Notes: generated from the letters alone by a model not told the origin. A stretch of 64,000 nt of DNA from Alteromonadaceae bacterium (GCA_014872785.1 WKFJ01000042.1:124001-188000), one strand, 5' to 3'; counted from the stretch's first letter, positions 1 to 9,876 are shown. Translations and numbers: made by a program.

Positions 1-1083
1 TTTCGCAAGCTTTGTGTAAGTGTGAAGTACTTAAAAAGCTTTGCTGATAGCAACGAAATAGACGTAAAAGAATTTTCTGCCTGTATTGTAGATGTGCAAC
101 AAACTCATGGGGACGGCATAGACGCATGCCATTGGCTGGCTGATCAAACGTTATCGCTTAAAGTCTTTATCTTTAATCGCCTAAATTCCGCTTTTAGCCA
201 TTGTGTTAAACATGCAGCTCAACTTATTGGGCTCGCTGCAGATACGCTGCCCGACAACGCCCACGCTAACTATATTATTCAAGCATATAATCAGGTCTCA
301 ACCAGCATGCAATCCGAACTGGCTAACCTAGGTCGTAACTCGTTGCATCAAGCAATCAGTAACGGGGAGTTTTATCCCGTTTACCAACCTAAATATGCTC
401 TACACTCGAAGCGATGTATTGGCTTAGAAATATTAGGACGATGGTGTCCGCCTCAAAAAGAACCAATATCACCTGCATTGTTCATTCCAATGTTAGACAA
501 GCTAAATCTCCACAAAATGTATAATCAATGGTTATTCAAACAGGTACTAATGGAAGTGTCTGCCCTTGAAAAAGCATCGCCTGCAATCGCCTTTAACCTA
601 TCGGTTAATCATTTACAGGACATAGACACCTGCCAATATATTATGAACTGCCTCGGCTATTTTGGTTTTCCACCCGAAAAGCTCACTGTAGAAGTCACTG
701 AGGATACCTTAATGTCAGGACAAGAAAATGCGCTAGTCGCCTTGAGTCTGCTTAAAGATATAGGGGTACAAATTAGCCTCGATGATTTCGGAACAGGGTA
801 CAGTTCTCTGCAACAACTTATTAGTTTTCAATTCGATGAAATAAAGCTAGATCAATGTTTCCTGCGGGGCGTACCCGGCAATAAACAGAATCAGATCATC
901 CTAGAAACAACGATTACTCTCGCCCAGAAGTTTGACACTAAGTTAATTCTTGAAGGCATAGAAACCAAAGAGCAGGAGGTCTTCGCACGACGCTTGGGTG
1001 GACAGTTCGGCCAGGGGTTCTACTACTCGAAGCCCTTGGATATAAAAATGTTGAGTACTTTCCTGAGAAGTAAAAACAGCTAG
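1..1083 (+). CDS. REC-EAL cyclic-di-GMP phosphodiesterase (5' partial)
   Basis: The frame is open to the left window edge, so the gene starts outside; the GTG at 22 is only the first internal candidate. The first ~75 visible residues look like the remainder of a receiver domain, with the possible phospho-acceptor Asp in IVDVQQTHGDG. An EAL domain follows from about residue 107 (counting from GTG 22). EAL is written as EIL (LEILGRW), and the other catalytic landmarks are present: Asn in FNLSVNHL, Glu in VEVTED, the DDFGTGYSS loop, Lys in EIKLD, Glu in LEGIET and Gln in GQGFYYSKP. It should therefore hydrolyse c-di-GMP in the cytoplasm under phosphorelay control. The gene converges on the chemoreceptor gene and shares a terminator with it. 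The EAL assignment is firm; the degenerate REC domain is inferred from a fragment. Confidence 0.9.
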   Translation, partial: FRKLCVSVKYLKSFADSNEIDVKEFSACIVDVQQTHGDGIDACHWLADQTLSLKVFIFNRLNSAFSHCVKHAAQLIGLAADTLPDNAHANYIIQAYNQVSTSMQSELANLGRNSLHQAISNGEFYPVYQPKYALHSKRCIGLEILGRWCPPQKEPISPALFIPMLDKLNLHKMYNQWLFKQVLMEVSALEKASPAIAFNLSVNHLQDIDTCQYIMNCLGYFGFPPEKLTVEVTEDTLMSGQENALVALSLLKDIGVQISLDDFGTGYSSLQQLISFQFDEIKLDQCFLRGVPGNKQNQIILETTITLAQKFDTKLILEGIETKEQEVFARRLGGQFGQGFYYSKPLDIKMLSTFLRSKNS

Positions 1084-1104
1084 CGTTTCCAGCTAACTGT
1101 TTTT
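1072..1104. terminator. Bidirectional intrinsic terminator
   Basis: Arms of 13 bp (1072-1084 and 1092-1104) with one C-A mismatch and a 7-nt loop, A-rich on the left and T-rich on the right. It overlaps the stop codon of the EAL gene and lies just past the convergent chemoreceptor gene, so it can serve both strands. Confidence 0.65.
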
Positions 1105-1125
1105 CAACTTTTATGCACACTCACG

Positions 1126-4100
1126 TTAAAAACGAAAGTACGAGATGAGTTCCGCCGCTTCTCCCGTTTGCTTTTGCTGAGCGGTGCATATCGTTTTGGA
1201 GTGTTCTACCATCGTGGCGTTCTGCTGCACCATATTCTCAATACTGGCTACAGCGCAATTGATTTCCTCAATACCACTGGCTTGCTCATCTGCAGCCACC
1301 GCGAAGTCATTAATAACCTCACTCAGTTTTTCAATTTTTGTGACTATTTGTCCGATATTTTCACCGGATTGATACACTTGCTCTGAACCCAGTGAAATTT
1401 TTTCGTGGTTTTGCTGAATGAGTTCTTTGATGTCTTTTGCCGATGATGCTGTTTGCAAAGCAAGATTGCGAACTTCAGCAGAAACAACGGCAAAGCCACG
1501 CCCAGCTTCTCCCGCTCTTGCCGCCTCCACTGCAGCGTTCAAAGCCAATAAATTCGTTTGAAACGCAATACCGTCTATAATCCCGATAATTTCATTTATT
1601 TTGCTACTAAACTCCCTGATTTCTGACATAGTTTCGACCGCTTCAAGAAGCTCCTGTTGGCTGTCTTTCGCGATTTTATTGGTCTCTCTGGCACTTTCTG
1701 AAGAGGCGTTACTCTGTTCGGCGTTACTTTTCACCAGAGATGTCATCTGCTCCATGCTAACGGCGGTTTCTTCGATAGATGATGCTTGAATTTCAGTACG
1801 GCTGTGCAGTTCATCGGTATTGGCCGACAACTCTTCGCTGCCAGTATTAATATCTGCAAGGCTTACGTTTACACTGGCAAAAATCTCTGCAAGCCGCTTG
1901 ACCACATGATTTGAAGAATCTTTTAGTTCTTGGTATTCAGGTGAAAACTCAATATCAATGGTTTGTGATAAATCACCTTCAGCCAAACGCGTTAGGTGTT
2001 TTTTAACCGCTAAAACTGCATTTACTCTACTGGTAATATCAGAAGCAAATTTAACTACTTTTACGACTTTACCATCTTCATTGAAAATGGGGTTATACGT
2101 CGCACTTATCCAAATATCTTGCCCTGACTTATTAACTCTTTGAAATTCTCCTTGGACAAATTCACCAGCGCGTAATTGTTCCCAGAACGACTGATATTGT
2201 TCGCTTTGTCCGTATTCCTCGGTGACAAACATACTGTGATGTTGACCCACTATCTCAGTTAGTTCATACCCCGTAGTTTGTAAAAACAAATCATTGGCTG
2301 ACTTAATGGTTCCGTCTAATTCAAATTCGATGGTCGCTTGAGCCCGGTTTATCGCATCGAAATAACCTTTGGAGTTTTGTTTTTCGATCGCTTGCTCTGA
2401 GATATCGTTGCAATAAAGGATGATTTTGTAAGGATGTCCATTTAAGTCTTTAATGGGGTTCCAAGTTCCTTGCACCCAAACCGTTTTTCTATCACTGCTG
2501 AGGAGTCGATATTCTCCCGTATCAAAATCGCCAGCACAAAGCTTGCCCCAAAGTTTGTCTTGTTCAAAACCATTAAGCCCGAGCGGATCTATAAGTGCTT
2601 GCCAGCTCTTACCCACGACATCTTCTCTGGCATAGTTGATTAAATTAATGCCGTTATCATTTGCCTTAGTGACAATTCCATTTAAATCAAACTCAATCAT
2701 GCACAAGGCTTTGTCACATGCATCTGCTTGGCCAACAAACTCATTAATCAACTTTTTGTGATCAGTGATGACCGAGGCGTATTCAACTATTTTGACAATG
2801 TTCCCATCCAAACCTAAAACCGGATTATAAGTTGCTTGAAACCAAACCTCCTCACCGCTTTGAGTTATCCGCTTATATTCTCCACTGAGGGCATTGCCGC
2901 TTCGTAACTCTTGCCAAAACTCCTGTTCCTGCTCTGAGCTGGTGTTTGTTTTAGGGAGAAATATCGAATGAGATTCCCCAACAATTTGAGAAAGTGAGTA
3001 GCCTAGCGCATCAAGGAACAATTGATTGGCAGTCACAAGGCTACCGTCAGTGGAATATTCCGCTACCGCCTGCACTCTATGAATCGCCTCCAGTTGGCCT
3101 TGATAATCGGCATTACGCATCTTGTCTCTGGTAATATCTATCCCTGAGCACATTACACTTAGTGGTGTTCCCATTAGATCCTTGATAACGCAGAAACTGG
3201 CTTGTAGCCAGAAAACACCAGTATCGTCGTGCTTAAGAAAAGCAAACTCACCGTTGATTTTCTCCCCCGACATGAGTGCTTCAATAGAAAAAGATTGATC
3301 GCTGGTATCGGATAATATGTCTTCGAATAATTTACCGCGTAGTTCTGATAAATCACTGCCATACAGCATTTCGAAGTGACTATTTGCATCTATAACATTG
3401 CCACACAAATCTATGGATAAAAGCGCTTGTGCACTCGTTACGCCGTCGAGTTGCGCCTGATAGAAAGCACTACTCATTTTCGCCCGAGTCACATCAACCA
3501 GCAACAATATCAGCTTGGTATTACCTTGTTGGTCAAAAGGTACAGAGTCGACAATGGCTTGGCAAAATATCGGGTTACCCATTGCTCCGGTTATCTTTAA
3601 CTCTATCGATGAGCCACTTTTTTTATTCAAAAAAACGACCAAATCCTGAATGCTTTGCACGCTTCCCGTTTCTAGAGATAAAAACTGAGATGGGCACACC
3701 GATTGCAAATTTTCAGCTTGGTGCGCCGTTAATTGTGAAAACTTGGCATTACAATCAAGAAAACGCCCATCACAAGTCAGCTCAAGCCTTGGGATAACTT
3801 CGAAGTTGTCCAGTCGCGTTTGCAAAGTGGAAACCTCTTGTTTTTGTTCAGAAACATCAATAGCAAACACATCATATTCCCCCTCGTTTGTTTCTGAGCT
3901 ACAAAGGGATACTTCAAGATGTTTTTGCACACCAGACGAGGCGGTAAATAAAAAGTGTGATTTAGCTTTGTTCGCTGTCCCCTGGTCAACTAGCTCCTGC
4001 CAATTGAGATTTGGGCAAACATCTTCAATATGATTGTTTTCAGGCAAGCTTTGCAAACCAAACAAAGACAAGAAAGCCTGATTAACGCTAAGGATTTTTC

Positions 4101-4224
4101 CTTCCTCATCTAAGCTGAGGGTAATCAAACCAACAGGCTTTAGCCGATTTAATGTGTGCTCATTAATGAGATTGTTCAGTGAGTGTTTTGAAAGTAAATT
4201 ATAAGAACCAAGACCTAAATTCAT
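1126..4224 (-). CDS. Soluble methyl-accepting chemotaxis protein with about six PAS domains
   Basis: 1032 residues with no hydrophobic segment long enough to span a membrane, so it is predicted to be cytoplasmic. I count six PAS-like units, at roughly 30-130, 145-250, 255-370, 373-495, 495-615 and 616-735. At least three carry the FW-x2-LR-x-G, GE[FY]-x-R and W-x-[AG]-[TS]-[YW]-NP signature of PAS-type chemoreceptors. A HAMP-like stretch (about 740-790) leads into the signalling domain. Its hairpin tip contains [20 protein letters not shown] and [15 protein letters not shown], the conserved CheA/CheW-binding region. The PAS domains probably bind flavin, haem or small ligands; the sequence does not tell which. 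There are no che genes nearby, so it presumably joins arrays encoded elsewhere. The family call is secure; the exact PAS count could be off by one. Confidence 0.93.
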   Translation of the reverse strand: MNLGLGSYNLLSKHSLNNLINEHTLNRLKPVGLITLSLDEEGKILSVNQAFLSLFGLQSLPENNHIEDVCPNLNWQELVDQGTANKAKSHFLFTASSGVQKHLEVSLCSSETNEGEYDVFAIDVSEQKQEVSTLQTRLDNFEVIPRLELTCDGRFLDCNAKFSQLTAHQAENLQSVCPSQFLSLETGSVQSIQDLVVFLNKKSGSSIELKITGAMGNPIFCQAIVDSVPFDQQGNTKLILLLVDVTRAKMSSAFYQAQLDGVTSAQALLSIDLCGNVIDANSHFEMLYGSDLSELRGKLFEDILSDTSDQSFSIEALMSGEKINGEFAFLKHDDTGVFWLQASFCVIKDLMGTPLSVMCSGIDITRDKMRNADYQGQLEAIHRVQAVAEYSTDGSLVTANQLFLDALGYSLSQIVGESHSIFLPKTNTSSEQEQEFWQELRSGNALSGEYKRITQSGEEVWFQATYNPVLGLDGNIVKIVEYASVITDHKKLINEFVGQADACDKALCMIEFDLNGIVTKANDNGINLINYAREDVVGKSWQALIDPLGLNGFEQDKLWGKLCAGDFDTGEYRLLSSDRKTVWVQGTWNPIKDLNGHPYKIILYCNDISEQAIEKQNSKGYFDAINRAQATIEFELDGTIKSANDLFLQTTGYELTEIVGQHHSMFVTEEYGQSEQYQSFWEQLRAGEFVQGEFQRVNKSGQDIWISATYNPIFNEDGKVVKVVKFASDITSRVNAVLAVKKHLTRLAEGDLSQTIDIEFSPEYQELKDSSNHVVKRLAEIFASVNVSLADINTGSEELSANTDELHSRTEIQASSIEETAVSMEQMTSLVKSNAEQSNASSESARETNKIAKDSQQELLEAVETMSEIREFSSKINEIIGIIDGIAFQTNLLALNAAVEAARAGEAGRGFAVVSAEVRNLALQTASSAKDIKELIQQNHEKISLGSEQVYQSGENIGQIVTKIEKLSEVINDFAVAADEQASGIEEINCAVASIENMVQQNATMVEHSKTICTAQQKQTGEAAELISYFRF

Positions 4225-4357
4225 GTGCTACTACTCTAGATTACCCTAGTAGAAATTTAGGTAGCGCCTGTTTCGAAGCCGATTCATCGATGTTTCAATA
4301 ATGTTTCAGTGTTACATGACAACACACTCAACATCCATGTTCTCAAAAACTTTCCCG

Positions 4358-6922
4358 TTACAAAGCGGCAATCAAACGCAGTAATTCGTCGATAGAAACA
4401 GGTTTATTGATGAGCTCCTTGATGGCTCCTCGTTCGTTTAGTAATAGCGCACTGTGAGTGACGTGCCCGGTTACCAAAAAGATATTTAAGTTTGGCTGTA
4501 ACTCGTGTATTTGAGAGATGAGATCCGTTCCTCGCAAGTCTGGCATCTCATCATCAGTTATCACCAAGTCATAGCGCTCATGATTACGAGAAAAATGCGC
4601 TAATGCCTCTTCACTGCTATTAAACGCGCTCACATGGTGCCCGCCCATTCGCAGCGCTTCTTTGTAGACACTCAGCAAGTACTCTTCATCTTCTATCAGT
4701 AATATATGTTTTGCTTGGCTTTGAGCGGCGCGAGCGTCTGCAGCCATAACCGGTTCTTCAGCAGAGACAATCAAGGGTAGCTCCACTCTGAATTCTGTTC
4801 CCTCACCCAGTTTGCTCTCTAACTGGATGCGTCCGTCCATTTCATCAATAAGCGCGTATACGATAGACAAGCCAAGACCTGTTCCATTTTTTTGATGTTT
4901 AGTGGTAAAGAACGGATCGAAAATTTGTTTTGCCGTCTCGTCATCCATGCCCACTCCTGTATCTCTTATGGTGAGCATTGCCGATTCAAGGTCGGGCGAT
5001 TTGCTAAGTGTCACTGTAATGATCCCTGTCAGCGGCTCAATCGCTTGGACAGCATTGGAAATCAAATTCATTAATATCTGCGAAATATCATTAGCATTCG
5101 CGTTTATACATCCGCAATCTTCTATGTGAGTATTAAGCTGAATAGTTGAAGGCGTTGCATTGGATATCAACACCAATGCTGACTCTACCATTTGCTTGTA
5201 ATTAATGGCTCGTCGCTCATAACTGGTTTTTCGGCTGAAGGTTAAAATGCGCGACACCAGTTCCGCCCCGCGATTTGATGCTTCTATAATAGCATCAATG
5301 CGCCGACTCAAGTTATCGTCGATGTTAGCAAGGGATGCCATTTCAGCATTGGCCATAATGATGCCAAGAATATTATTAAAATCGTGAGCAATTCCACCAG
5401 ACAACGTACCCAATGAATTCATTTTTTGCTCTTGAACGCGCCTCTCCTCGTCGCGTTTGACCTGAGTTAAGTCTTTAACAAGCGCCCAAAGGGACTCTTT
5501 CGTTGTACTTGATTTAGGCACGTAATAGACAGTGACAAACGCGGGAACAATGTGTCCTTCCTTGTGAATGTAATTTTTTTCAAAATTCTGGACTCTTTGT
5601 CCTGGTTCAGCAGTTTTGAGTGATTGTATAGTGCACTCAAATACATCCTTTTCCACCGAGAAATCGTTCACACTTCTACCGACTAAATCACATGCGTTGT
5701 AACCCAACATCATTGCAAATGCACTATTGCAATCAACGATAGTACTCGTATCAGGGTCAGCTTCCACAACGCCCTCGTGAAGCGACTCATATATTGCATT
5801 GAACTGGCTCGCCAAGCGCAAATTCTCAGCGGTCTCTTCTAATAATATCTGTTGTTGGATCTTCTTCTCATCGTTATTGCGCTTGGCAAGAATTAACGAT
5901 GTGCAAGTATCAATAACTGGTGTCAGCACGTCCACCAAAGTGTTGGTATAGCCCTGAGGTCGATTAGCCAAACCAATCATACCAACCACTTGCTGAGATA
6001 CTTTAAAGGGGATGCCGACAAATTGTGTTAGAGGAGGATGACCATGCGGTACTCCTGCCGCATTGGGATGTACTGGTGCGTTATTCGAAATGAGCACCTC
6101 ACCACTTACCATAACCTTGCCAAATAAAGTGTTTAAATTAGTAAATTCGAGACCATCAGGGGCGTTCTCGCGATACCAAGAGGAAGTTTCGTCATTCCAT
6201 GATACATCTGTAATTGCATGGGTTTTGAGATACATCTGCCCCTGTTTATTCTCGAGCACTTCTCCAATGAACCCATACTCACTATTTGTTAGCAGTAACA
6301 ATTCACCTAAAAATTCAGAAAACAGTCCGTAATTACCCTCTCCCCGAATAAAGCCATTTTGAATCTTTGAAATCGCCTCCAACATTCTTTTCTCAATATT
6401 GAGCGCCTCAGCTTTGAGCTCTAACAAGTACTTTTGCTTACGACGTTCAATCAGAGACATGGCTTGGTGTGCCATTAACGCCAATAGCTTTTTCTCCCCC
6501 GCTTCCAGCACTCGCTGTTTATCATCAAAAATACACAGCGAACCTATGGCCAAATCGTCTTCGGTCTTGATAGGTTGCCCTGCGTAAAATTTGATACCGG
6601 GGGTGCCGGTGACCATCGGGTGTTGGCAAAATTGTTGATGTGACTGAGTGTTGGAAACTTCCATTAAACCGTCGCACAAAATGGCTTCTGCGCTGAAGGC
6701 GGTATTCCGATCCATCTGAGAAAAGTCCACCCCTTCTTTTGCTTTAAACCAAGCGCGTGTTCTATCTACTAACGCTAAAACGACTATTGGAACGTTAAGC
6801 GCATCCTTCACATAGGAAACAATATCGTCAAACTCTTTTTCTGGCTCAGTATCTAATATATCGAAGTAGGCGAGCGCCTTGAGTCTCTGCGTTTCTCGAG
6901 GGTGAAGTTTGTTGTCGTTCAT
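4358..6922 (-). CDS. Hybrid sensor histidine kinase, GAF-GAF-PAS-HisKA-HATPase-REC
   Basis: 854 residues, no membrane segments. An N-terminal GAF domain (about 20-160) of the type beginning RLKALAYFDILDTEPEKEFD is followed by a second GAF (about 185-360) and a PAS domain (about 370-490). The kinase core is NtrB-like: LGTLSGGIAHDFNN carries the phospho-acceptor His, and the ATPase has NLISNAVQA, DTGVGM, FDPFFTTK and GTGLGLS boxes. The C-terminal receiver has Asp in LVITDDEMPD and the conserved Lys in INKPVS. It should autophosphorylate in response to a cytoplasmic signal and pass phosphate to its own receiver; no HPt or output partner is adjacent. The gene is monocistronic, about 130 bp upstream of the chemoreceptor gene on the same strand. 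Confidence 0.93.
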   Translation of the reverse strand: MNDNKLHPRETQRLKALAYFDILDTEPEKEFDDIVSYVKDALNVPIVVLALVDRTRAWFKAKEGVDFSQMDRNTAFSAEAILCDGLMEVSNTQSHQQFCQHPMVTGTPGIKFYAGQPIKTEDDLAIGSLCIFDDKQRVLEAGEKKLLALMAHQAMSLIERRKQKYLLELKAEALNIEKRMLEAISKIQNGFIRGEGNYGLFSEFLGELLLLTNSEYGFIGEVLENKQGQMYLKTHAITDVSWNDETSSWYRENAPDGLEFTNLNTLFGKVMVSGEVLISNNAPVHPNAAGVPHGHPPLTQFVGIPFKVSQQVVGMIGLANRPQGYTNTLVDVLTPVIDTCTSLILAKRNNDEKKIQQQILLEETAENLRLASQFNAIYESLHEGVVEADPDTSTIVDCNSAFAMMLGYNACDLVGRSVNDFSVEKDVFECTIQSLKTAEPGQRVQNFEKNYIHKEGHIVPAFVTVYYVPKSSTTKESLWALVKDLTQVKRDEERRVQEQKMNSLGTLSGGIAHDFNNILGIIMANAEMASLANIDDNLSRRIDAIIEASNRGAELVSRILTFSRKTSYERRAINYKQMVESALVLISNATPSTIQLNTHIEDCGCINANANDISQILMNLISNAVQAIEPLTGIITVTLSKSPDLESAMLTIRDTGVGMDDETAKQIFDPFFTTKHQKNGTGLGLSIVYALIDEMDGRIQLESKLGEGTEFRVELPLIVSAEEPVMAADARAAQSQAKHILLIEDEEYLLSVYKEALRMGGHHVSAFNSSEEALAHFSRNHERYDLVITDDEMPDLRGTDLISQIHELQPNLNIFLVTGHVTHSALLLNERGAIKELINKPVSIDELLRLIAAL

Positions 6923-7116
6923 ACCACTTTTTTATCCTAAAAAAGTACTGGATTACTGCAAATGCAAAATCTCCTTCATTCCAAATGAGTATAATAGCTA
7001 TCCATAGTTTTGCATCTTAGCTGCGACAACAAACGTCAAATACAAGTTGAGTGCGAGTGCGTAGGCTTCATTAAATGCTTTATTTACCGTAGTTTGAAAA
7101 TCCCTTGATCAATTAA

Positions 7117-7153
7117 ATTACAAGTGTAATCATTAATATATTACAACTGTAAT
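7117..7153 (+). promoter_or_regulatory. Tandem TACA-N2-TGTA operator boxes
   Basis: Two perfect 14-bp dyads, ATTACAAGTGTAAT (7117-7130) and ATTACAACTGTAAT (7140-7153), lie with centres 23 bp apart, 35-70 bp before the hydrolase start codon. TACA-N2-TGTA is the core recognised by the BlaI/MecI/CopY repressor family. The next gene encodes a beta-lactamase-fold protein, so a BlaI-type repressor acting here is a plausible inference. No blaI or blaR1 gene is present in the window. I could not assign one unique -35/-10 pair. Confidence 0.6.
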
Positions 7154-7187
7154 CCATCGAAGAAAATAATATTTAAGGGAGCGGTAC

Positions 7188-8555
7188 ATGGAACTCACAA
7201 CTAAGCTAGTTAAAAAAATACAACCTTTGATCTTGCTAGCGCTTTTACTGTTCATTCAGTCAAACATCAATGCCCAGCCCAATTTTAAAGAGGTATTAAC
7301 TGAATCAACTGCACTGCATGGTGCAGGTGTATCTGCCATCGTCGTACAGAATGGTAAAACACTGTTTAAAGGTTCTGCGGGTATGGCAAACATTGAACTT
7401 AATATCGCAATGCAGAATCATCATGTGCACCGTATTGCATCAATCACTAAACAATTTACTGCCGCTGCAATTCTATTGTTACAAGAGCAAGGTAAACTGT
7501 CTGTTAAAGATACACTTAAGAAATACTTTCCAGATTTCCCCACAGTGGGACATACCGTTACGTTGGAGCATTTGCTAAAACACACCTCCGGCTTAAACAA
7601 CTACACCAATAGCGACGAAACGATGACCAAGCGTATTCCACTGCCGGTCACGTTAGAAGAAATGATTGACCTTTTTAGTACCGAGCCGATGCTTTTTGCG
7701 CCAAATGAGCAGTTTGCCTATTCCAACACAGGTTATGTCCTTTTGGGCGCCATCATCGAGCAACTAAGTGGTATGAGTTACGGTGACTTCGTCAAGAAGC
7801 ATATATTTTCCAAACTTGGTATGACTAACTCCGCAATTGGCGGAAGACAACTGGTATCAAACCGAGCCTACCCATATACAATTGAAGATGGACAAATCGT
7901 CAACGCGCGCCCCATTGATATGCAATGGCCTCACGCCGCAGGTATGCTTTTGTCAACGGTGGAAGACTTAGCGAAATGGAATACCGCACTGCACACCAAT
8001 AAGCTACTGAGCTCCGAAAGTTATGAGCAACTTATAAGGCGAGGAGAATTAAGTACCGCAACACCTACCCATTATGCAATGGGGTTGGGATTCCGCCCCC
8101 TCGCTGATCAGGAAGCTATTGGTCACTATGGTGGCATCAATGGGTTCGCAACAGCTGCCATGTATTTACCTAAAGACAAAATATTTGTAGTCGTTTTAGC
8201 CAATAGTGATAACACCAATGTCGGCCTAATCATGGAGAAACTATTCGCTGTTGCTTTAAATATTAGTCTTCCTAATCCCAGCCCAGCAGATATCAACGAA
8301 AGCACGCTCAAGACTTGGCTAGGCGAATACACAGTTGACGAAAATACAACTCGAAAGCTCTACTCAGAAAACGGAAAATTCTTCACCCTAAGAGAAGGTG
8401 AACAGGCTCTAGAAGCAATCCCCACCTCTGGAAGTCGTTTTTACTATCCTAATTCAACGTCCTATTTTGACTTGGTATCAGAAGATGGTGTAACCAAAAT
8501 GAAGATGTACCAAAACCTAAGCCGTTATCCTAGCATCGCAGTGAAACAAAACTAG
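7188..8555 (+). CDS. Exported beta-lactamase-family serine hydrolase (class C/PBP fold)
   Basis: 455 residues with a signal peptide (hydrophobic core about 12-24, probable cleavage near residue 30), so periplasmic or secreted. The catalytic triplet of the class C beta-lactamase/DD-peptidase/esterase superfamily is visible: S85-I-T-K88, Y178-S-N180 and H313-Y-G as the KTG equivalent. A C-terminal extension of about 100 residues (from NPSPADINE) resembles the small beta-domain often attached to such hydrolases. Family members include esterases and D-aminopeptidases, so resistance to beta-lactams should not be assumed. The start is well supported by AAGGGAG before ATG 7188. The two upstream TACA-N2-TGTA boxes suggest repression by a BlaI-like protein encoded elsewhere. 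Confidence 0.88.
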   Translation: MELTTKLVKKIQPLILLALLLFIQSNINAQPNFKEVLTESTALHGAGVSAIVVQNGKTLFKGSAGMANIELNIAMQNHHVHRIASITKQFTAAAILLLQEQGKLSVKDTLKKYFPDFPTVGHTVTLEHLLKHTSGLNNYTNSDETMTKRIPLPVTLEEMIDLFSTEPMLFAPNEQFAYSNTGYVLLGAIIEQLSGMSYGDFVKKHIFSKLGMTNSAIGGRQLVSNRAYPYTIEDGQIVNARPIDMQWPHAAGMLLSTVEDLAKWNTALHTNKLLSSESYEQLIRRGELSTATPTHYAMGLGFRPLADQEAIGHYGGINGFATAAMYLPKDKIFVVVLANSDNTNVGLIMEKLFAVALNISLPNPSPADINESTLKTWLGEYTVDENTTRKLYSENGKFFTLREGEQALEAIPTSGSRFYYPNSTSYFDLVSEDGVTKMKMYQNLSRYPSIAVKQN

Positions 8556-8591
8556 CGGTTTACTTAAACAGCTTTAGAATCAATAAATTCA

Positions 8592-8614
8592 GAGGTATAC
8601 GCGACGTGTACCTC
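8592..8614. repeat. Imperfect inverted repeat after the hydrolase gene
   Basis: GAGGTATAC and GTGTACCTC, 9-bp arms with one mismatch (a G-U pair in RNA) around a 5-nt spacer, in the gap between the hydrolase and tetR. No T-run follows, so it is at best a weak terminator or mRNA 3' hairpin. Confidence 0.35.
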
Positions 8615-8727
8615 CGTATAACAGAGTTTATCAACAATAAACTGTAAACCATCCTATTCTCCAACAACCCAAACTCATTGCCAGCCTCTTCAATAACCTC
8701 AATTGGACAATCCAATTTCTTACCCCC

Positions 8728-8756
8728 TTGAAACTTACATACATGTAAGTTAGTAT
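8728..8756 (+). promoter_or_regulatory. TetR promoter with operator in the -35/-10 spacer
   Basis: TTGAAA (8728-8733) and TAGTAT (8751-8756) are separated by exactly 17 bp. The dyad ACTTACAT-AC-ATGTAAGT (8733-8750) fills that spacer. Bound repressor would block RNA polymerase, the usual TetR autoregulation. The expected transcription start, about 7 nt past the -10, falls almost on ATG 8765, and no Shine-Dalgarno sequence is visible, so the message may be leaderless. Confidence 0.75.
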
Positions 8757-8764
8757 GCCACACT

Positions 8765-9328
8765 ATGAAAGAGCAAATCGTCAAAATCGCTTTAGAGCAA
8801 ATGCAAAGTGGGGGTTACGAAAACCTGAACTTTGCCAAAATTGCCAATGAGCTGGGCACAAGCCGAGCGAACCTGCACCACCACTTTAAAAACAAAGAAG
8901 GGTTGGGCATCGCCGCGACTGAACAATACATCTTTTATGACAAGCTGTTTAAGGACGATATTTTCAGGCAACATGACGGCGATATTCATCGGATTTTAGA
9001 AGCCATTGAAAATAAGCTCGGCGATTATCTTGTGACGCGTGACGTGAATAATTCATGCATTTTGAGTCAGCTCATTCACGATGGTGAAGCGCCTGACAGC
9101 ATTAGAACAATGGCCGTAACACGCTATCATGAGGAGATTAAGCAAATTGCCGCTCAAATAGAGAAGTCTAAAAAAGCCAATAAGCTACCCGCCAATACGA
9201 ACAGCCATATTCTTGCTGTTCGAATTATGTCGGGAATATTTGGCATGATCCAAATGAATCTAATTACTGAGAACAAAGAAGAGTTTAAGCAAGCAGTTAA
9301 AGGACTGCTCACGGCTTATCTAACTTAA
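8765..9328 (+). CDS. TetR/AcrR-family transcriptional repressor
   Basis: 187 residues. The N-terminal HTH is typical of TetR: a helix starting QIVKIALEQM, then the recognition region around FAKIANELGTSRANLHHHFK and NKEGLG at about 20-50. The rest is a helical ligand-binding and dimerisation domain with a TetR_C-like end (IMSGIFGMIQMNLIT). It most likely represses itself and the following NTF2-like gene, because an identical 18-bp dyad lies before each. The ligand is unknown. The short ATG is supported by the promoter immediately upstream rather than by a ribosome binding site. Confidence 0.9.
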   Translation: MKEQIVKIALEQMQSGGYENLNFAKIANELGTSRANLHHHFKNKEGLGIAATEQYIFYDKLFKDDIFRQHDGDIHRILEAIENKLGDYLVTRDVNNSCILSQLIHDGEAPDSIRTMAVTRYHEEIKQIAAQIEKSKKANKLPANTNSHILAVRIMSGIFGMIQMNLITENKEEFKQAVKGLLTAYLT

Positions 9329-9345
9329 AAATTTTTGCCCACAAA

Positions 9346-9363
9346 ACTTACATACATGTAAGT
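9346..9363 (+). promoter_or_regulatory. Second copy of the TetR operator
   Basis: ACTTACAT-AC-ATGTAAGT, identical in all 18 bases to the copy at 8733-8750, lies 34 bp before the start of the NTF2-like gene. A GATAAT (9369-9374) just downstream could be a -10. The repeat of an exact operator before both genes is strong evidence that they form one small regulon. Confidence 0.75.
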
Positions 9364-9396
9364 AGGTTGATAATCCACAAAACTGGAGATGAAGAA

Positions 9397-9876
9397 ATGA
9401 ACGCACCACATATTAATTTTGGCGCTTTAAAACAAACACATTGGACGGAAATCGAGACTGAAAATGCACTTTTGGTCGCTGACTTTGTGCAAAACCTTAT
9501 GAATACTCATCAATTCGACTACGTGTTGAAAACGTTCGGCAATGACCAATACAAGCAACACAACCGGGGAATAAAAGACGGCTTAGCTGAGCTGGTAAAT
9601 TTCGTAAGTAGCTTCGCCAAACAATTCCCTGAATATAGTTATGACGTAAAACACATCTATGTTGATGGAGAATCGGTTATTTTCCACTCGCATGCCACAA
9701 TTAAAAAAGCGCACCGAGGTAACGACCGAAAAGGCTTTAACATTGTCGACACCTGGCGCATCAAAGACGGGCAAATAGTAGAACATTGGGACGCAATACA
9801 ACCACTTGATTGGTTCAGCCGATTTTATGTGTGGATGACTGGCGGAAAAATTAGCAACGCTAACGGTGTATTTTAA
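9397..9876 (+). CDS. SnoaL/NTF2-like protein, TetR-controlled
   Basis: 159 residues from ATG 9397, chosen because GGAG lies 8 nt upstream; a TTG at 9367 would extend the frame by 10 residues but has no ribosome binding site. The sequence fits the SnoaL-like polyketide-cyclase/NTF2 alpha+beta barrel: an N-terminal helix pair, QYKQHNRGIKDG near residue 50, then long strands ending DTWRIKDGQIVEHWDAIQP, a signature of this family. Members bind or transform small hydrophobic molecules; the substrate here is unknown. It shares an operator with the upstream TetR gene. Its stop codon overlaps that of the convergent MASE2 kinase gene within TTAA. Confidence 0.82.
   Translation: MNAPHINFGALKQTHWTEIETENALLVADFVQNLMNTHQFDYVLKTFGNDQYKQHNRGIKDGLAELVNFVSSFAKQFPEYSYDVKHIYVDGESVIFHSHATIKKAHRGNDRKGFNIVDTWRIKDGQIVEHWDAIQPLDWFSRFYVWMTGGKISNANGVF

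Noticed and set aside
7188..8555. Assignment as an antibiotic-resistance beta-lactamase
   Set aside because: Only the fold and SxxK, YxN and HxG motifs are seen; most chromosomal proteins of this kind are esterases or peptidases.
8560..8784. Reverse-strand 74-codon frame over the tetR promoter
   Set aside because: It spans the promoter and operator and has no ribosome binding site or recognisable domain.
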